A stretch of 64,000 nucleotides of DNA from Pictodentalium vernedei. Taxonomy: Eukaryota; Mollusca; Scaphopoda; Dentaliida; Dentaliidae. Shown here one piece after another: positions 33,351 to 44,478 of this stretch. Made by a program: the position numbers and the translations under genes. The stretch is taken from the NCBI GenBank assembly GCA_031216915.1, contig JAUFNR010000077.1, positions 62,001 to 126,000 on the forward strand. The letters run 5' to 3'. The notes below the pieces were generated by a model. The model had not been told where the DNA came from. It saw nothing but the letters and a program-made list of their open reading frames with translations, and did no database searches. Every line of letters starts with the position of its first letter. The stretch's first letter is position 1.

Positions 33351-36270
33351 CAAATCATGGATTGCCGAAAAGTTGCCGTCGAAGAGAAGCTCCTCCGAGA
33401 ATGAAGCGACTCTGAGAGAGTTCTTAACCTTACTATCCACGCGTGTGGATGTAGCTAGGGCTGCGTCACGTCTAACCAACTCCAATCAGCCACTGAAGGG
33501 CGGAGTTATACGTGAACAAACTACTGCCCTCAAAAGAAATTACATTGAGAATAATATCCCGTAAATCTTTTCTTGAAGACGTAATGATAACGCCTCAGTA
33601 AGGCAGATTACGTATGATAAAGCGTCTAAGTTAAGTCTACTATACATCATGTCGTTTCCAACATTGAAATTGGAAAAGACATAAACGGCGAAAAAGAATA
33701 TATGCAGTCTTTAACCACACCGTCTAGACGCATGAGAACTCTCGGTATGCCCTGCTCTGCCAAAATAAACTATTCGTATAAAAGATAAAATGGCAGAAAT
33801 GAGCAACGCGGACAAGAAACTAAACTATCATGCTTGGTAGCAGGCTTGTATATATATATATATATATAGCGTCGAAAAATAAAACACATGTTGTAATGAC
33901 AATATTGGACTGCGTCGGTAAGTCAGGGACAATGTCCCTGAACCGATCGAAAAATCCGAGTCCAATGACGCTATAAGTCTCTTATCCAAGATCGCAGCAA
34001 TGAAGTCCGAAATAACAATCACTGGAAGATAATGCCCGAAGATATGAAAGGCAGCTTCCGATACTACTAAAGGGAAAACTCGAAATCTTTCGAATCCCTT
34101 TCGCCATCCTGTCGGACCCTATAAAGCATTCGGTCGTCCGTAGCTGATGCAACCGCGGACCGCACCGACCCAGCGCCGTCGGATAAATCCTGATTCGACC
34201 AAGAAACTGTCAATTGCTGGGATGCTGCGAAACAACTGTGCTAACTCGGATAGCACGTCCGTCACTGAGGCCTGAGGAGAAGCGGTCTTACGATGCATTG
34301 CCGCTGGAAGCTCCGTGATCGTTACCCTGTGCATACTACCAATATGCGAGCGAACGGAGTGTATAGGCCTTGTGTCCCTTGGCTACCGGATGGCACAACC
34401 TATTCGCCGTGGAATCACTGAATGACGAAACTGATCGGATACTCGAGGTCACGTAGCCAATGTGCGGTCGTGTGCCCTGCTGTGAGGATGAGGAAGCATT
34501 AAGGACAGTCTCTCGGACTGTCAATATAACTGAGCGTCCCGACCGACGGACATATGCTCCGAATGTAAAATATCTGAACCACAACATGCGGTCCCCTATG
34601 TTGTTGGACGAGAGAGGGACCTCTCTCGCTCACAGCCCGGATGGACCTGGACAAGCCAGGAACCGGACTAACAGGCTTCCTCCGATCTGTCCTCAATCTG
34701 CCGTCACTGGGTGATTACTAAAGTAATTAAAGTGCTCGCATCACCCAAATCTCCTTCCTAGACTGCAACGGACGAACCCGGCAGCCGAACCATTCGATGA
34801 ATGTACGCTACACCGGGTGAGCTAGCGAATGTCACTCCGTAGGCGACAGACATATTCCATGAGCACTTATTGCCGCTAGCTCTTCATTAACTATGACGAC
34901 AGAGGCACACTTATGAAAGACATCTCCATAACTCTGCGAACAAGAAACCAGAAATGCTTGGTTATAGCAAGCATAAAATAATAATATATATAGCGTCGTG
35001 CAATAATTCGAAAGTTTGTGTGACATTATTGGACTATGTCGGAACTGAGGGACGATGTCCCTGAACCGAACCAAAAATTTCTAAGTCCACCGACGCTATC
35101 AGTTTCTTATCCGGCATCGCAGCATTCTGGTCCAACGAAAGAAGCTGTAGAAGACCAAGTCAGATGACATACACAACAGCATATGTTGTTCCGAAAGGGA
35201 AAGCTCGAAATCCTCCAAATCCCTTTCGGTATCCCGTCGGACCGGATGAAACTTTCGGACGTCTGTACCTGCTTCCGCGGAGCGTCCCGCCCCAGCATCG
35301 TCGGATAAAATATATGCGACAGATTCAGTTGATGCTGGGATGCTGCGATAAACTGTGCTATTAAGGAAAGCACGTCCGTTCCCGAGGCCTGTGCAGTAGC
35401 GGTCTTACGATGCATTGCCGCCGGAAGCTCCGTGAACGTTGACTCCCGCACACTTCCTATGCGAACGTCCGGAGTCTGCAGGCCTCGTGTCCCTGGCTAC
35501 CGGATGGTGTGACCTGGTCGCCGAAGAATCCTTGATCGGCGAAGCTGGTAATATATCGGCGGTCACGCAGCCAAGGTGCGGTCGTGTGCGCTGACGAGAA
35601 GAGGAAGCCTTAGCAGTCTCCGCGGACTGCCTATACAACGGAGCGTCCCGAGCGACGGACGTATGCTCCGCTTGCGACACATTTTGTACCACAACATCTG
35701 GGGCCAGATGTTGTTGAACGAGAGAGGGGCCTCTCTCGCTTGCTGTCCGGATGGACCGGAACGAGCTATGAACCGGACTAAAAGGCTTCCTCCGTTCTCC
35801 CTCCGATCCGCCATCACTGGGTGTGCATTAGGTTAATTTATAGTGCTCGCATCACGCCAAAATTCCTTCTAGACTGCAACGGACGAACTCGGCTGCCGAA
35901 CCATTCGGTGAATGGACGCTACACCGGGCGAGCTAGCGGACGTCAAAGGCCGTCGAACCTACTAGGGTCCTCTTAGGCAATTGGCGTATTTACATGAGCA
36001 CTTTTCCGCTAGCCCTTCATTAATTGTGACGACGGAGGCACACTGTTGGAAGACATCACAGATACATCACCCTAATCTTGATCGTCTGAAATAGAAATTG
36101 ATAAAGTAGAGTGACCCTGCGGGGAAAGGACCGGAGTGTCCAAATCCCCAATAACATACCGTGACATACGCTTCCCATATTGTCATCGAAATCATACGAT
36201 ACAGAACAGGAGTTAATGCGAGTACACTGACCACATATAGAATGATTATAAAGTCAGAGGAAGACTTCCT
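33351..36270 (-). pseudogene. Decayed gag with tandem duplication, copy E
   Basis: Duplicated gag-centre units start at about 33806 and 34935, matching those of copy C. A (TA)n stretch at 33847-33867 has expanded slightly relative to C. Confidence 0.8.
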
Positions 36271-37387
36271 CTTATTACAAATGAACAATATCCTTTCATT
36301 GTGAAAAGAAAACAAAGTCCTAGTACTCGCACCAACCCCTGACAATCAAAATACATAATAACATGATCCATTAACATAGAAAAAATAATTGAAATCAAAA
36401 AATTTTGAAAAAATATTTTTTCAGAACAGCCCAAGTTTCTGAAAAGTAACGTTGAGCCCCAATGGATCCCAAGCCTAAGTGTGGACAAAAATTCTAAAAA
36501 TATTTTAAACAATTTATGCAACACTTACGAACAATAATAATGTATCTAGTTATGATTAAATGAACATCAAGATATTATTTTCAAAAAATCCCCCCTCACA
36601 CAGAGGGCTGTTGTAAATGTAAACAATGAGTGTAAAAACACCAAAAGAAGACTCCAGGCACCCTGGCCCGAAATCAGTTACCAATAATACACTATCTGAT
36701 GCAAAACAGAGACTTCCAGGGAAGAAACTGCAGAACATCAGATGGAAGATGCAGAACACTACGCCTAACCACCCATAGGTGAAGACGTAAACATGGGGAA
36801 AAGAACAGAATTCATTCTGTTATCTAGCTAAAACTCCCAAGAAATTTTAGTAATAATATTACAAAAAATATGCCAAAAGCATGGGAGAATAGCAAGAGGG
36901 GACTAAAAGGAAAGGGAGAGAGGAAAACACTGAACAAGCAGTGTAACTTGCTAATAAGAATGACCACAACAGGCTGTTGCCTCGAAAATAGGTAACTTAA
37001 CATAATTTCATTAAAAAAATTTAAGTTACAGCCCTGATAATTTTCTGTCACTCATTATTCCTCTCCTCCTTCTATATCCTCCTTAGAATCACCATTTCTC
37101 TAATATTTATGTGTCTGGCATCATTTAAACTGAGATTTACAAGCACAAAGATCAGTCAGATGTTAACTGATGAAGGGCCAAACAAAGAATGATTAATGGC
37201 GCCAATTTCGGGACGTCCTTGACACTGCGCATGCGCGGTAGAGGTGAAGTGTGGAGGGCTATTCAGGACATGTTTTCTTTGGTTTTAGATGCAAATTTTG
37301 GGGATTGGGGGGCAAAATTTGTGTTTGGCCCTATATTTTTAAGAGTTAGCACCAGCTATGTCTGGGTCATTGGTACAGTATAAAAAT
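36271..37387 (-). mobile_element. DIRS copy D, part 2 (leader and 5' ITR)
   Basis: Leader sequence with D-specific variants (CAAATGAACAATATCC, TTTATGCAACAC, ATGAACATCAAG), ending in the D-type 5' ITR at 37186-37387. The stretch 36277-36576 repeats D sequence that is also present at 30158-30474, to the left of E. Confidence 0.8.
37186..37387. repeat. DIRS copy D, 5' ITR
   Basis: Markers GGGACGTCC, AGAGGTGAAG and CTATTCAGG match the D 3' ITR. The NRF1-like palindrome has decayed at its last base (GCGCATGCGCG). Confidence 0.85.
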
Positions 37388-37561
37388 ATAAACAATATTT
37401 ACCAATAAAACCTTACAAATATGGATGTCATTGGAACCGGCTTGTTGAGCCGGTTCCAATGACAGCCAAATTTGTACAATTGTATTGACAAAGTGTCAGG
37501 GTATTTCAGTTCATGACAGCCTTGTAGTGGTTAACTTGATTACGATCTGTTAGGTAAAGGG
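37388..37561. mobile_element. piggyBac-like MITE (M9), right half
   Basis: Contains a palindrome around GGAACCGGCTTGTTGAGCCG and ends GTTAGGTAAAGGG, then TTAA at 37562-37565. Its core differs from M1-M4, so it is a related subfamily. Confidence 0.65.
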
Positions 37562-37565
37562 TTAA

Positions 37566-37693
37566 ATTGACTCAATTCTTTCCACACGAAACCTTGCGTG
37601 GTGCAGCAAGAATCTACATGGATTCTCCCTGGTTTTGTTACCCGAATCTTTACGTGAATCGATTCTCGGATTCTCGTCGAAATAGAAGCCCTG
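37566..37693. mobile_element. Possible hAT-like element, right end
   Basis: Ends GAAATAGAAGCCCTG, the inverted match of 23270. If real, the M9/D/E nest sits inside it. Confidence 0.4.
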
Positions 37694-37836
37694 GGTGGTC
37701 GGAACCAACAAAGCACTTGAGTTATTTAGTTTTTTGAAAATCAAATTATCAAGACTTCATTGTACTAATCAGAGGCTTTAGTCGGAAATGCTGTAAAGCA
37801 GTTGTCTTGAGGAGCTCTGATAAGAAGAATGCTTAC

Positions 37837-37937
37837 CTCCGAGTCATAGAGTGGGTAATTCCTCCAACTCATTACATCCAATACATAATATGTCTTGTCA
37901 GCTTCACTAAACAAACAGTCTAAAATAACACTGGAAT
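37837..37937 (-). CDS. SNUPN: Snurportin-1 exon (cap-binding domain, third in window)
   Basis: A 101-bp exon. The acceptor is TTGCAG ending at 37938 and the donor GTAAGC begins at 37836. It uses phase 1 from the previous exon, giving D, then SSVILDCLFSEADKTYYVLD and VMSWRNYPLYDSE. This matches the snurportin segment with ILDC..., TYYVLDVM-W and P-YD. Snurportin-1 binds the m3G cap of spliceosomal U snRNAs and carries the snRNP into the nucleus with importin beta. The exon ends in phase 0. The next exon was not found to the left, so the following intron is more than 37 kb or the exon escaped me. The intron holds the D/E nest and, if it reaches that far, the F/C/B nest. Confidence 0.88.
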
Positions 37938-38861
37938 CTGCAATTTAAGAGAGTAACAATATAAACAACAATGAAAGCCATAATTTTAAATACAGAAAAA
38001 CAAAAACAAAAATCATCTTTTTCAATCCTCTGCACACAGATGTTAGAAAACCAAACTTACAAACCCAAAATTTTCCCCATAATTCAATTTCTTTATTTAT
38101 TTAAGAAATGACTATTGTTTTCTTTCGGTTTATGCGAAATAAACTGAAAATTTTCATCACAAGCTTCATAACTTGCATAGCAAGTTAAGATATGTGTGGA
38201 TATGCTTTTAACCAATGACTGCAGAAGCAGGGCAAATGGTTAAATTATTAGTGTTTAACCCTTCACCCAAAGGACAGGATATCAATATTATTATTTTAAT
38301 TATTTTGAACCCTTTGATACTTTTGTACCTCTTATGACGTACGTAATCAAACAGCGCGTTAATACTTGTGTACGTCTTATGACGTTAGAAATCAAACAGC
38401 GCGTTGCTACTTTGTGGTCATTTGTTTCTTATTATTTTTCGATTTTTTAAAGTTTTAACCTTCATTCCTGTTTTCTACCAAATAGTGCTCAGTGACAACC
38501 GTTGAGCCAAATGATATCGCAGCTTGAAATACTAATATCATCCTGCTGTCAAGATTTCTTAACTGGTTGAGTGCTAGAAGCCACCATCAGGGCTTTCAAA
38601 AATGAGGATACCAGAGCAAAAGCCAACACTTTTTTTGCTTATATTTCATATCCAGTCAAACATAAATAATATTTTGTTTAATAAATTTGTTTTATTACAA
38701 ATTACTGGAGAGTGCCTGTGGGCACTCTCCAATAATTTATAATAATACAAGTTTTGAATAACAAATTCAGACCCCCCAAAATAATCTTGCCCTCAACCAG
38801 ATAATCACTAATGTGAAAAATATCTTGTTATTTGTACTTTCTGAATTTGATGGCCCATTTA
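37938..38861. other. Intron sequence with minor repeats
   Basis: A degraded MITE end (TTAACCCTTCACCCAA at 38261) is followed by two tandem copies of a roughly 50-bp word ending AATCAAACAGCGCGTT (38335-38405). A strong hairpin with GGAGAGTGCC and GGCACTCTCC arms lies at 38705-38731. No exon recognised. Confidence 0.55.
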
Positions 38862-40099
38862 AAAAAATGAAAGTGTCAATGACACTGTAGCTCAACTTGT
38901 CAAGACAAAGACATGCACATGTATAGTATGTGACTCAGCAATGACAAACACCTAGGTAATGACCTGATAACAAAGGTACATATAAAGTATTGTAACGGTC
39001 TGTACATAAATACTGAGCGTTGCCTGTAACAAATGTATAGGTAAAGCATTGTAAAGGTGGGTGACAGTCAGATGCTAAACTAGAAAAAATCTTTGAGTCC
39101 CAGAGTGGGTCTGACTGAACCCCAAAATATTTGTTCTCATAGCACAGTGATAACAAAGGCACCCCAAAACACACTCATTCCTGTCCCAAGGTGAAAACAA
39201 AGGTACCCAAGAAGTTTCGTGAAGATCAGTTCATAAAAATATGAGCTGTGTAGAAGTTGTGACAAAAAACTGATTAGACCTCATTTCGATACAAAATGGC
39301 CACTGGCAGCCATCTTGAATTTTGGACCGCACCCAGAAACACTTGTTCTCGTCCCAAGGTGATAACAAAGGTACCCAAGACATTTCGTGAAGATCAGTTC
39401 ATAAATACAGACTCTAGCCCAAGCCGTATTGACATGTGTACTTACTGTGTGTAAGCAGCACTGAAAAAATCAAAGTTCATCTAATTTGCATAATTTCTGC
39501 ACGAGAAAAAAACCTGTATTATATGTGATGTATCCCATGGTACTAAACATTCACACAAAAAATTATTCAAATCAGCACTTTCATAAGTTCTAATTGCACC
39601 AAATTTCGTACAAAATGGCTGCCATCGGCCATCTTGAATTTCAGACCGAAACCCAAAACACTCGTTCTCGTCCCACGGTGATAACAAAGATACCCAAGAA
39701 GTTTCGTAAAGATCGGTTCATAAATACGGCCTCTAGCCCGAGCCGTATTGGCATTTGCACTTACAGTGCTGAAAGTAACACCAAAAAACAACAAAGTTAG
39801 TCTAATTTGCATAATTTACGCACGAGAAAAAAACCCGTATTATATGTGATGTATCCCATGGTACTAAACATTCATACAAAAAATTATTCAAATCAGAGCT
39901 TTCATATGGAAGTTCTGTACAAACTAGAACTATCACTGAAGGTGATTAATACCCCCGCTTTGGGTTTTTAGAGGAATGCACTTCTGATCATGTAGGCGAA
40001 GGCCATAAGGAAATGTATACATAAAGATCATTTTTTGTTGTTGAAATTTGTATTTGCATGTGGCCTTCCACAGAACAGCACTGAATACTTAAAGAGCCC

Positions 40100-40870
40100 A
40101 CACATATATGGTTTACATTTGGAAAAACACATTTACAATGTGTAACATGTATTCAAAATCGGTTCATTAATGTAGGAGGAGTTGCACACACAAGAATCCC
40201 ATTTGAAAACCCATAATAAATCCAAGTTAAAGGGAGATAACCTGGTTAAAATTGTCGCAGATCAAAAATTTGGGAATATGCGTATGTTCACTTAGTTGTG
40301 ATAATGTTTGAAAGGTTTCGTCAAAATTGATTGATAAATGTAGGAGGAGTTGCACGCACAAGAATTTCATGTAGAAACCCATAATAAATCTAAGTTAAAG
40401 GGAGATAACCTAGTTAAAATAGCCACAGCTAAAAAATTTTGGAATATGCGCATGTTCACTTAGTAGTGATGTCTGTAAACTTTCGTCCAAATTGATTGAT
40501 AAATGTAGGAGGAGTAGCGCACACAAGAATTTCATGCAGAAACCCATATTAAATCAAAGTTCAAGAGAGATAACCTGGTTAAAATTGTCGCAGATCAAAA
40601 AGTTTGGAATATGCACATGTTCACTTAGTAGAGATGATGTTTGAAAGGTTTCATCAAAATCGGTTCATTAATGTAGGAGGAGTTGCGCACACAAGAATTT
40701 ATTCGAACGGAAAGACATAATAAATCTAAGTCAAAAGGAGATAACCTGGTTAAAATTGTCGCAGATCAAAAATCTTGGAATATGCGCATGTTCACTTAGT
40801 AGTGATGATGTCTGAAAAGTTTTGTCCAAATTGATTGATAAATGTAGGAGGAGTTGCGCACACAAGAATT
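40100..40870. repeat. Tandem array, 168-bp period, about five copies
   Basis: The word TGTAGGAGGAGT recurs at 40171, 40339, 40504, 40672 and 40843 (spacings 168, 165, 168, 171). Units also share GGAATATGCGCATGTTCAC. The array lies inside the composite repeat, between GC-rich ends CCCCCGCTTTGGG (39953) and CTTCGAAGCGGGGG (40986). Confidence 0.88.
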
Positions 40871-40884
40871 TCATGTCCGGAAAG

Positions 40885-40965
40885 ACGTACGGACGGACGT
40901 ACGGACGGACGGACAGACGGACGGACAGACGGACGGACGTACGGACGTACGGACGTACAGGGCGA
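40885..40965. repeat. ACGG/ACGT-type microsatellite
   Basis: Tandem GGAC, GTAC and GGAC-AGAC tetranucleotides. A second stretch is at 41513-41565. Both follow the ends of repeat units. Confidence 0.85.
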
Positions 40966-41620
40966 TTCCTATATAGCCCCCACTTCTTCGAAGCGGGGGT
41001 ATAAAAACAGATTTCTGCATCGTCGGTACAAAATGGCAGCTGGCAGCCATCTTGAATTTCGGACCGCACCCAAAAACACTGGTTCTCGTCCCACAGTCAT
41101 AACAAAGGTACCCAAGAAGTTTCGTAAAGATCGGTTCATAAATACGGCCTCTAACCCGAGCCATAGCAGCTTGGCACTTACAGCTCTGAAAGTAACACTA
41201 AATAAATCAAAGTCAGTCTAATTTGCATAATTTACGCACGAGAAAAAAAACCCGTATTATATGTGATGTATCCCATGGTACTAAACATTTATACAAAACT
41301 TTATTCAAATCAGAACTTTCATACAAAAGTTCTGTACAAAAAACTGATTTTTGCATCATCTGTACAAAATGGCCGCTGGCAGCCATCTTCAATTTCGGAC
41401 CACACCTAAAAACACTCGTTCCCGTCCCAGGGTCATAACAAAGGTACACAAGAAGTTTCGTAAAGATCGGTTCATAAATACGACCTCTAGCCCGAGCCAT
41501 AGCCAATTGTTGACGTACGGACGTACGGACAGACGGACAGACGTACAGACGGATGGACGGACGACGGGCCATGACAATAGCTCAAATTTGACTTCGTCAA
41601 AGTTGAGCTAAAAATGAAGA

Positions 41621-42300
41621 AATTGAATTCCCAATGAAGTTTGAACGTCAGGATTAATTAAAGTCTCAAAGGGTTAATGTTTCAGAAAATTTCAACAAAA
41701 CCATATCATGCAGGTATAGTGGGTAAAATGATGCATTTCAAGCAACAAAATCACATAAAAACCACAGCTGCAGCAAGGGAACGAATGTACCAATTTATGG
41801 GATCCACCTCAACCCCTATAACGTCTAACAGAAATAGAGCCAAGACAAGGCCATGGCCTTCCATCTTCTCCTTAAGAATGCACAAAAAGAGAAGCCTCAT
41901 TTCTGACATTGCTCAGTACTAGTCAACCACCTGGGCTGCATACACCTGTACCTCTCATTTGTTTGTGCATCTGCACCATGAAGACATTGGCCATGGGTGG
42001 CAGAGTATCATGCAAAGCTTGCATGCATGTGAAGACCTCATTGCAAAACAGGTAGTTTCCTTGCAATACACTATTGGTGGACTGGGGCTAATAGGGGGGG
42101 GGGGGGGGGGGGGGGGGGGCCTATGGCTGGTAACCGCTGGAACAGAATCAATAGGAACAACACTGCCTGTGGTTACTGTTGGGTGTATGATTACCTGTAG
42201 TTCCCATGAGGACAGCAGACATTGCGGTTCCTGCACCAGAGCCTGATGTTAATTTAACCCTGAAACTAAAATGAAAAGCAGACAAGACTTGCAAAGAAAA
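41621..42300. other. Intron sequence; G26 homopolymer
   Basis: A short MITE fragment lies at 41677-41709 (ATTTCAACAAAACCATATCA). An uninterrupted run of 26 G is at 42094-42119. Nothing else supportable. Confidence 0.6.
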
Positions 42301-42334
42301 TTACTGAATAATTAATTTTTTTCATTTTTTTTTA

Positions 42335-42427
42335 CCTCAAAAACATAGCATATAACCCCTCACTGGAACGAGCTCAATAAGCTTGTTCCTGTAAGGGGTT
42401 GATAAGCTATGTTTCTGAGGCAAAAAA
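42335..42427. mobile_element. MITE-like palindrome left of DIRS copy G
   Basis: Arms CCTCAAAAACATAGC and GCTATGTTTCTGAGG enclose a GGAACGAGCTC centre. It is related to the piggyBac-like MITEs but has different arms. DIRS copy G starts right after its A-rich edge. Confidence 0.6.
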
Positions 42428-42786
42428 TCTAAATTTTATAGTAAATTTCCTTTCTTATTAAACCTACCACAATTGTTTACTGGAGGCTTGCACTACAGTG
42501 GAAGTCCCCAACTCGGAAAATATACTCTCTATTTTGATCTTTCCCAAGGGATTTGGGAAAGAAAAGTGGTGCAAAAGCACCAAGAAAAAATAAGCAAAGA
42601 CTGGGTCGAGTGCTATCGGCGCACAACCAGTAGGGGGTGCTCGTCTCCTAGTACAGATCCACGGCTTCCGGTACCGGTGCGCAGTCATGTAACTTATGAG
42701 TAATTATTTTGAATCCGCAAACATTGGAGTTATGTGATCAGCGGGGAGGAAGGATTCTTACCCGAATAAGATGGGCAGGTCTCCAT

Positions 42787-42870
42787 GTAAACAATTGTGG
42801 TAGGTATAATAAGAAAGGAAATTTACTATAAAATTTAGATTTCTTATCAATCTACTCTACAATTGTTTAC
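42787..42870. repeat. DIRS copy G, internal complementary region
   Basis: 42787-42839 is the reverse complement of 42428-42480. It abuts a second arm (TTTCTTATCAATCTACTC...) that should mirror the lost 5' end, ending in the shared ACAATTGTTTAC. Confidence 0.82.
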
Positions 42871-42974
42871 TACAGGCCGAATAGACAATAGGAGGAGGGA
42901 ATCACATAACCAATCCCTACATAACCCAACTGCACTGGAACTGTGGACAGAAGAATAGTTCCCAAGGCCTATCA

Positions 42975-44090
42975 AACCATAACATCACAAACATTAGTAA
43001 AAGACAATGAGAGATGAGGTGTATGGCACTGTATGACGCACAGACAGAATGGACAGTAAAACAGCACAGGGCTGGAACTGACCTTGAAGCCTAATGGCTA
43101 GGATAGACAACAGCCTGAGCAGAAGAAAGAGGGCCCAAAGAAAAAAGGTCCTCAGACTGCTACTGCAACTGACCCAGATAGAAGGTGGAGAAAGTAGAAA
43201 CATTTCAAGAGTAGGTTGCCTGCATAAAATCTGACAACATAACAGAGTTAGCCTAAGCCCAGGAGTAAGACAATGCACACACCTCGTGGGCAAAAATACG
43301 ATTGGTAATACAATCATCAGTCCCTAGACAAGCATAAGCCAATAGCAAGACAAATCCATTGAAAAATGGATTGAGGAGAAATCTTCTGTCGACCAGATCT
43401 TCCTGCCTTTCCTAATGAACTGCGTCCGGTTGAGATAAATGCGAAGTGCACAAACCGGTCAGAGCAAAGGGCGATTACCTTCAGCCGAAGGAAGAGCCCT
43501 GATACAGATAGGAGGTGAAGTTGTTTCTGGTGTCTGATTCTTGGCCAGAAAGAAGCAATCAGTGGTAAAAGTAAGACTGTTGGCAGAGCTCCTGAAAAAG
43601 GCCGGATCAACAGGGCATGAAGCTCACTAACCCGTTTGACTGAGGCAAAAGCCATCAGAAAAGCCGTCTTGTATGTGAAAAAACACATATCCACCTGGGA
43701 TAAAGGTTTGAACACCCCCTCCCCCCCCCCCCCCCCCCCAAGCAAAGCAGCATCCAAGAAAGATTCCATCTTGGGGTAAACTGCAAAATCCTAGGCCTTT
43801 TCAAAGAAAAGTGCCGAATAAGCTTGGAGAGGTATGGATTAGTGCCGATATGATGCTTTCCCACATACGAAAAGGTCTCCGAAAGCATGGACCTGTACCT
43901 TTTGATGGTTACAGGCTGGAGACCCCGAGAATCAAACAGATATACCAGAAGCTCTGCAATCTGTATTATCGAAGAATTGGCATAATCAACAGAGTGATCA
44001 GCACACCATCGACAGAAGACCTTCCACTTAGCTGAATAGGCTAAACCAGTAAAGTGCTGCCTTGAAGAAGAAATGCACTCCTGACCACTA
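42975..44090 (-). pseudogene. DIRS tyrosine recombinase remnant, copy G
   Basis: Three frames in succession cover a YR: YSAKWKVFCRWCADHSVD and GLQPVTIKRYRSMLSETFSY (N-terminal part), SVKRVSELHALL (first catalytic Arg), then AHEVCALSYSWA and FSTFYLGQ near 43270-43180. The second catalytic Arg of HxxR is Cys and in-frame stops flank it. A frameshift falls at the C26 run (43714-43739). It is dead, and clearly divergent from the B/I protein. Confidence 0.85.
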
Positions 44091-44162
44091 CTCATCTCGA
44101 AAAACCTCCATGGAGGAGACAGGACCTGACAAAAGATATGCGTGAAGTGGAGGGCGGACATA

Positions 44163-44286
44163 TGCTCATTCCAACGAGGGGTCAAAAACCTATGTTTTTG
44201 AGACAAAAAATTAAAAATAACGAAAATTAATTGGCGATTTTTGAAAATAGCGCTGGCCGGTTTTGGCCGTTATGTTGGGTAAAGGG
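44163..44286. mobile_element. piggyBac-like MITE fragment, right of copy G
   Basis: One palindrome arm (ATTCCAACGAGGGGTC...) and a terminus GTTGGGTAAAGGG followed by TTAA at 44287-44290. Because 42335-42420 already has both arms, this is probably a second MITE rather than the other half of the first. Confidence 0.6.
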
Positions 44287-44381
44287 TTAACAGGTGGATG
44301 ACAAGCAAGAAACAACACTAAGCAAATCCTAGCATCAATTTCTAGTCAAGTTAGTAAGAGGATTAAATGATTAAACTGTAC

Positions 44382-44478
44382 CTGTATTCTTAAATCCACC
44401 CTTCCTGTTTCCACCAGGCAAACTAGATGGGAATGTATTGACTTTGTATCCTCCTTTTGAATAAGCAGTCGTTGAACC
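44382..44478 (-). CDS. SNUPN: Snurportin-1 exon (cap-binding domain, second in window)
   Basis: A 97-bp exon, acceptor CTTGCAG ending at 44479, donor GTACAG starting at 44381. It begins in phase 0 and ends in phase 1. It encodes GSTTAYSKGGYKVNTFPSSL then PGGNRKGGFKNT. It follows directly on VASR of the previous exon and fits the snurportin pattern ASRGST-AY-K-GY...LPGGNR. The lysine after AYS corresponds to a residue I recall as close to the cap in the human structure. Introns on either side are 13.5 kb and 6.4 kb, both filled with transposable elements. Confidence 0.9.

Larger units (their letters stand above)
30475..36270 (-). mobile_element. DIRS copy E (own 5' end replaced by D sequence)
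   Basis: Near-identical sister of copy C, including its dead ORFs, inserted in the leader of D. It has its own 3' ITR and ICR but no 5' ITR of its own type. From about 36270 the sequence switches to D-type variants. It keeps the empty site for copy B at about 31525-31540. Confidence 0.85.
38867..41620. repeat. Composite dispersed repeat
   Basis: The left end (AAAGTGTCAATGACACTGTA) recurs at 45819. The right end is a hairpin, AGCTCAAATTTGAC with GTCAAAGTTGAGCT. Inside are four diverged roughly 330-bp units containing AAAATGGC...GCCATCTTGAAT and GATCGGTTCATAAATAC, separated by a 168-bp tandem array and ACGG-rich simple repeats. I could not assign a class. Confidence 0.6.
42428..44162 (-). mobile_element. 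DIRS copy G, divergent lineage, 5' truncated
   Basis: 3' end of a DIRS element from another subfamily: the ITR terminus TCTAAATTTTATAGTAAA, an ICR, a decayed YR, then a jump into a short gag-like word (GGAGGGCGGACATATGCTC, also in copy F at 6058) at about 44145, where it meets MITE sequence. The 5' ITR is absent. ITR and ICR sequences differ from A-I except for general AT content. Confidence 0.8.

Noticed and set aside
40171-40855. CRISPR-like regular array
   Set aside because: The whole 168-bp unit is repeated, with no short repeats separated by unique spacers, in a eukaryotic genome.
40871-41164. Proteins rich in SVRPSVRP repeats on either strand
   Set aside because: They are translations of the ACGG/ACGT microsatellite.
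42335-44286. G inserted in the middle of a single MITE
   Set aside because: The left piece already has both palindrome arms, so the right piece duplicates one arm; two separate MITEs fit better.
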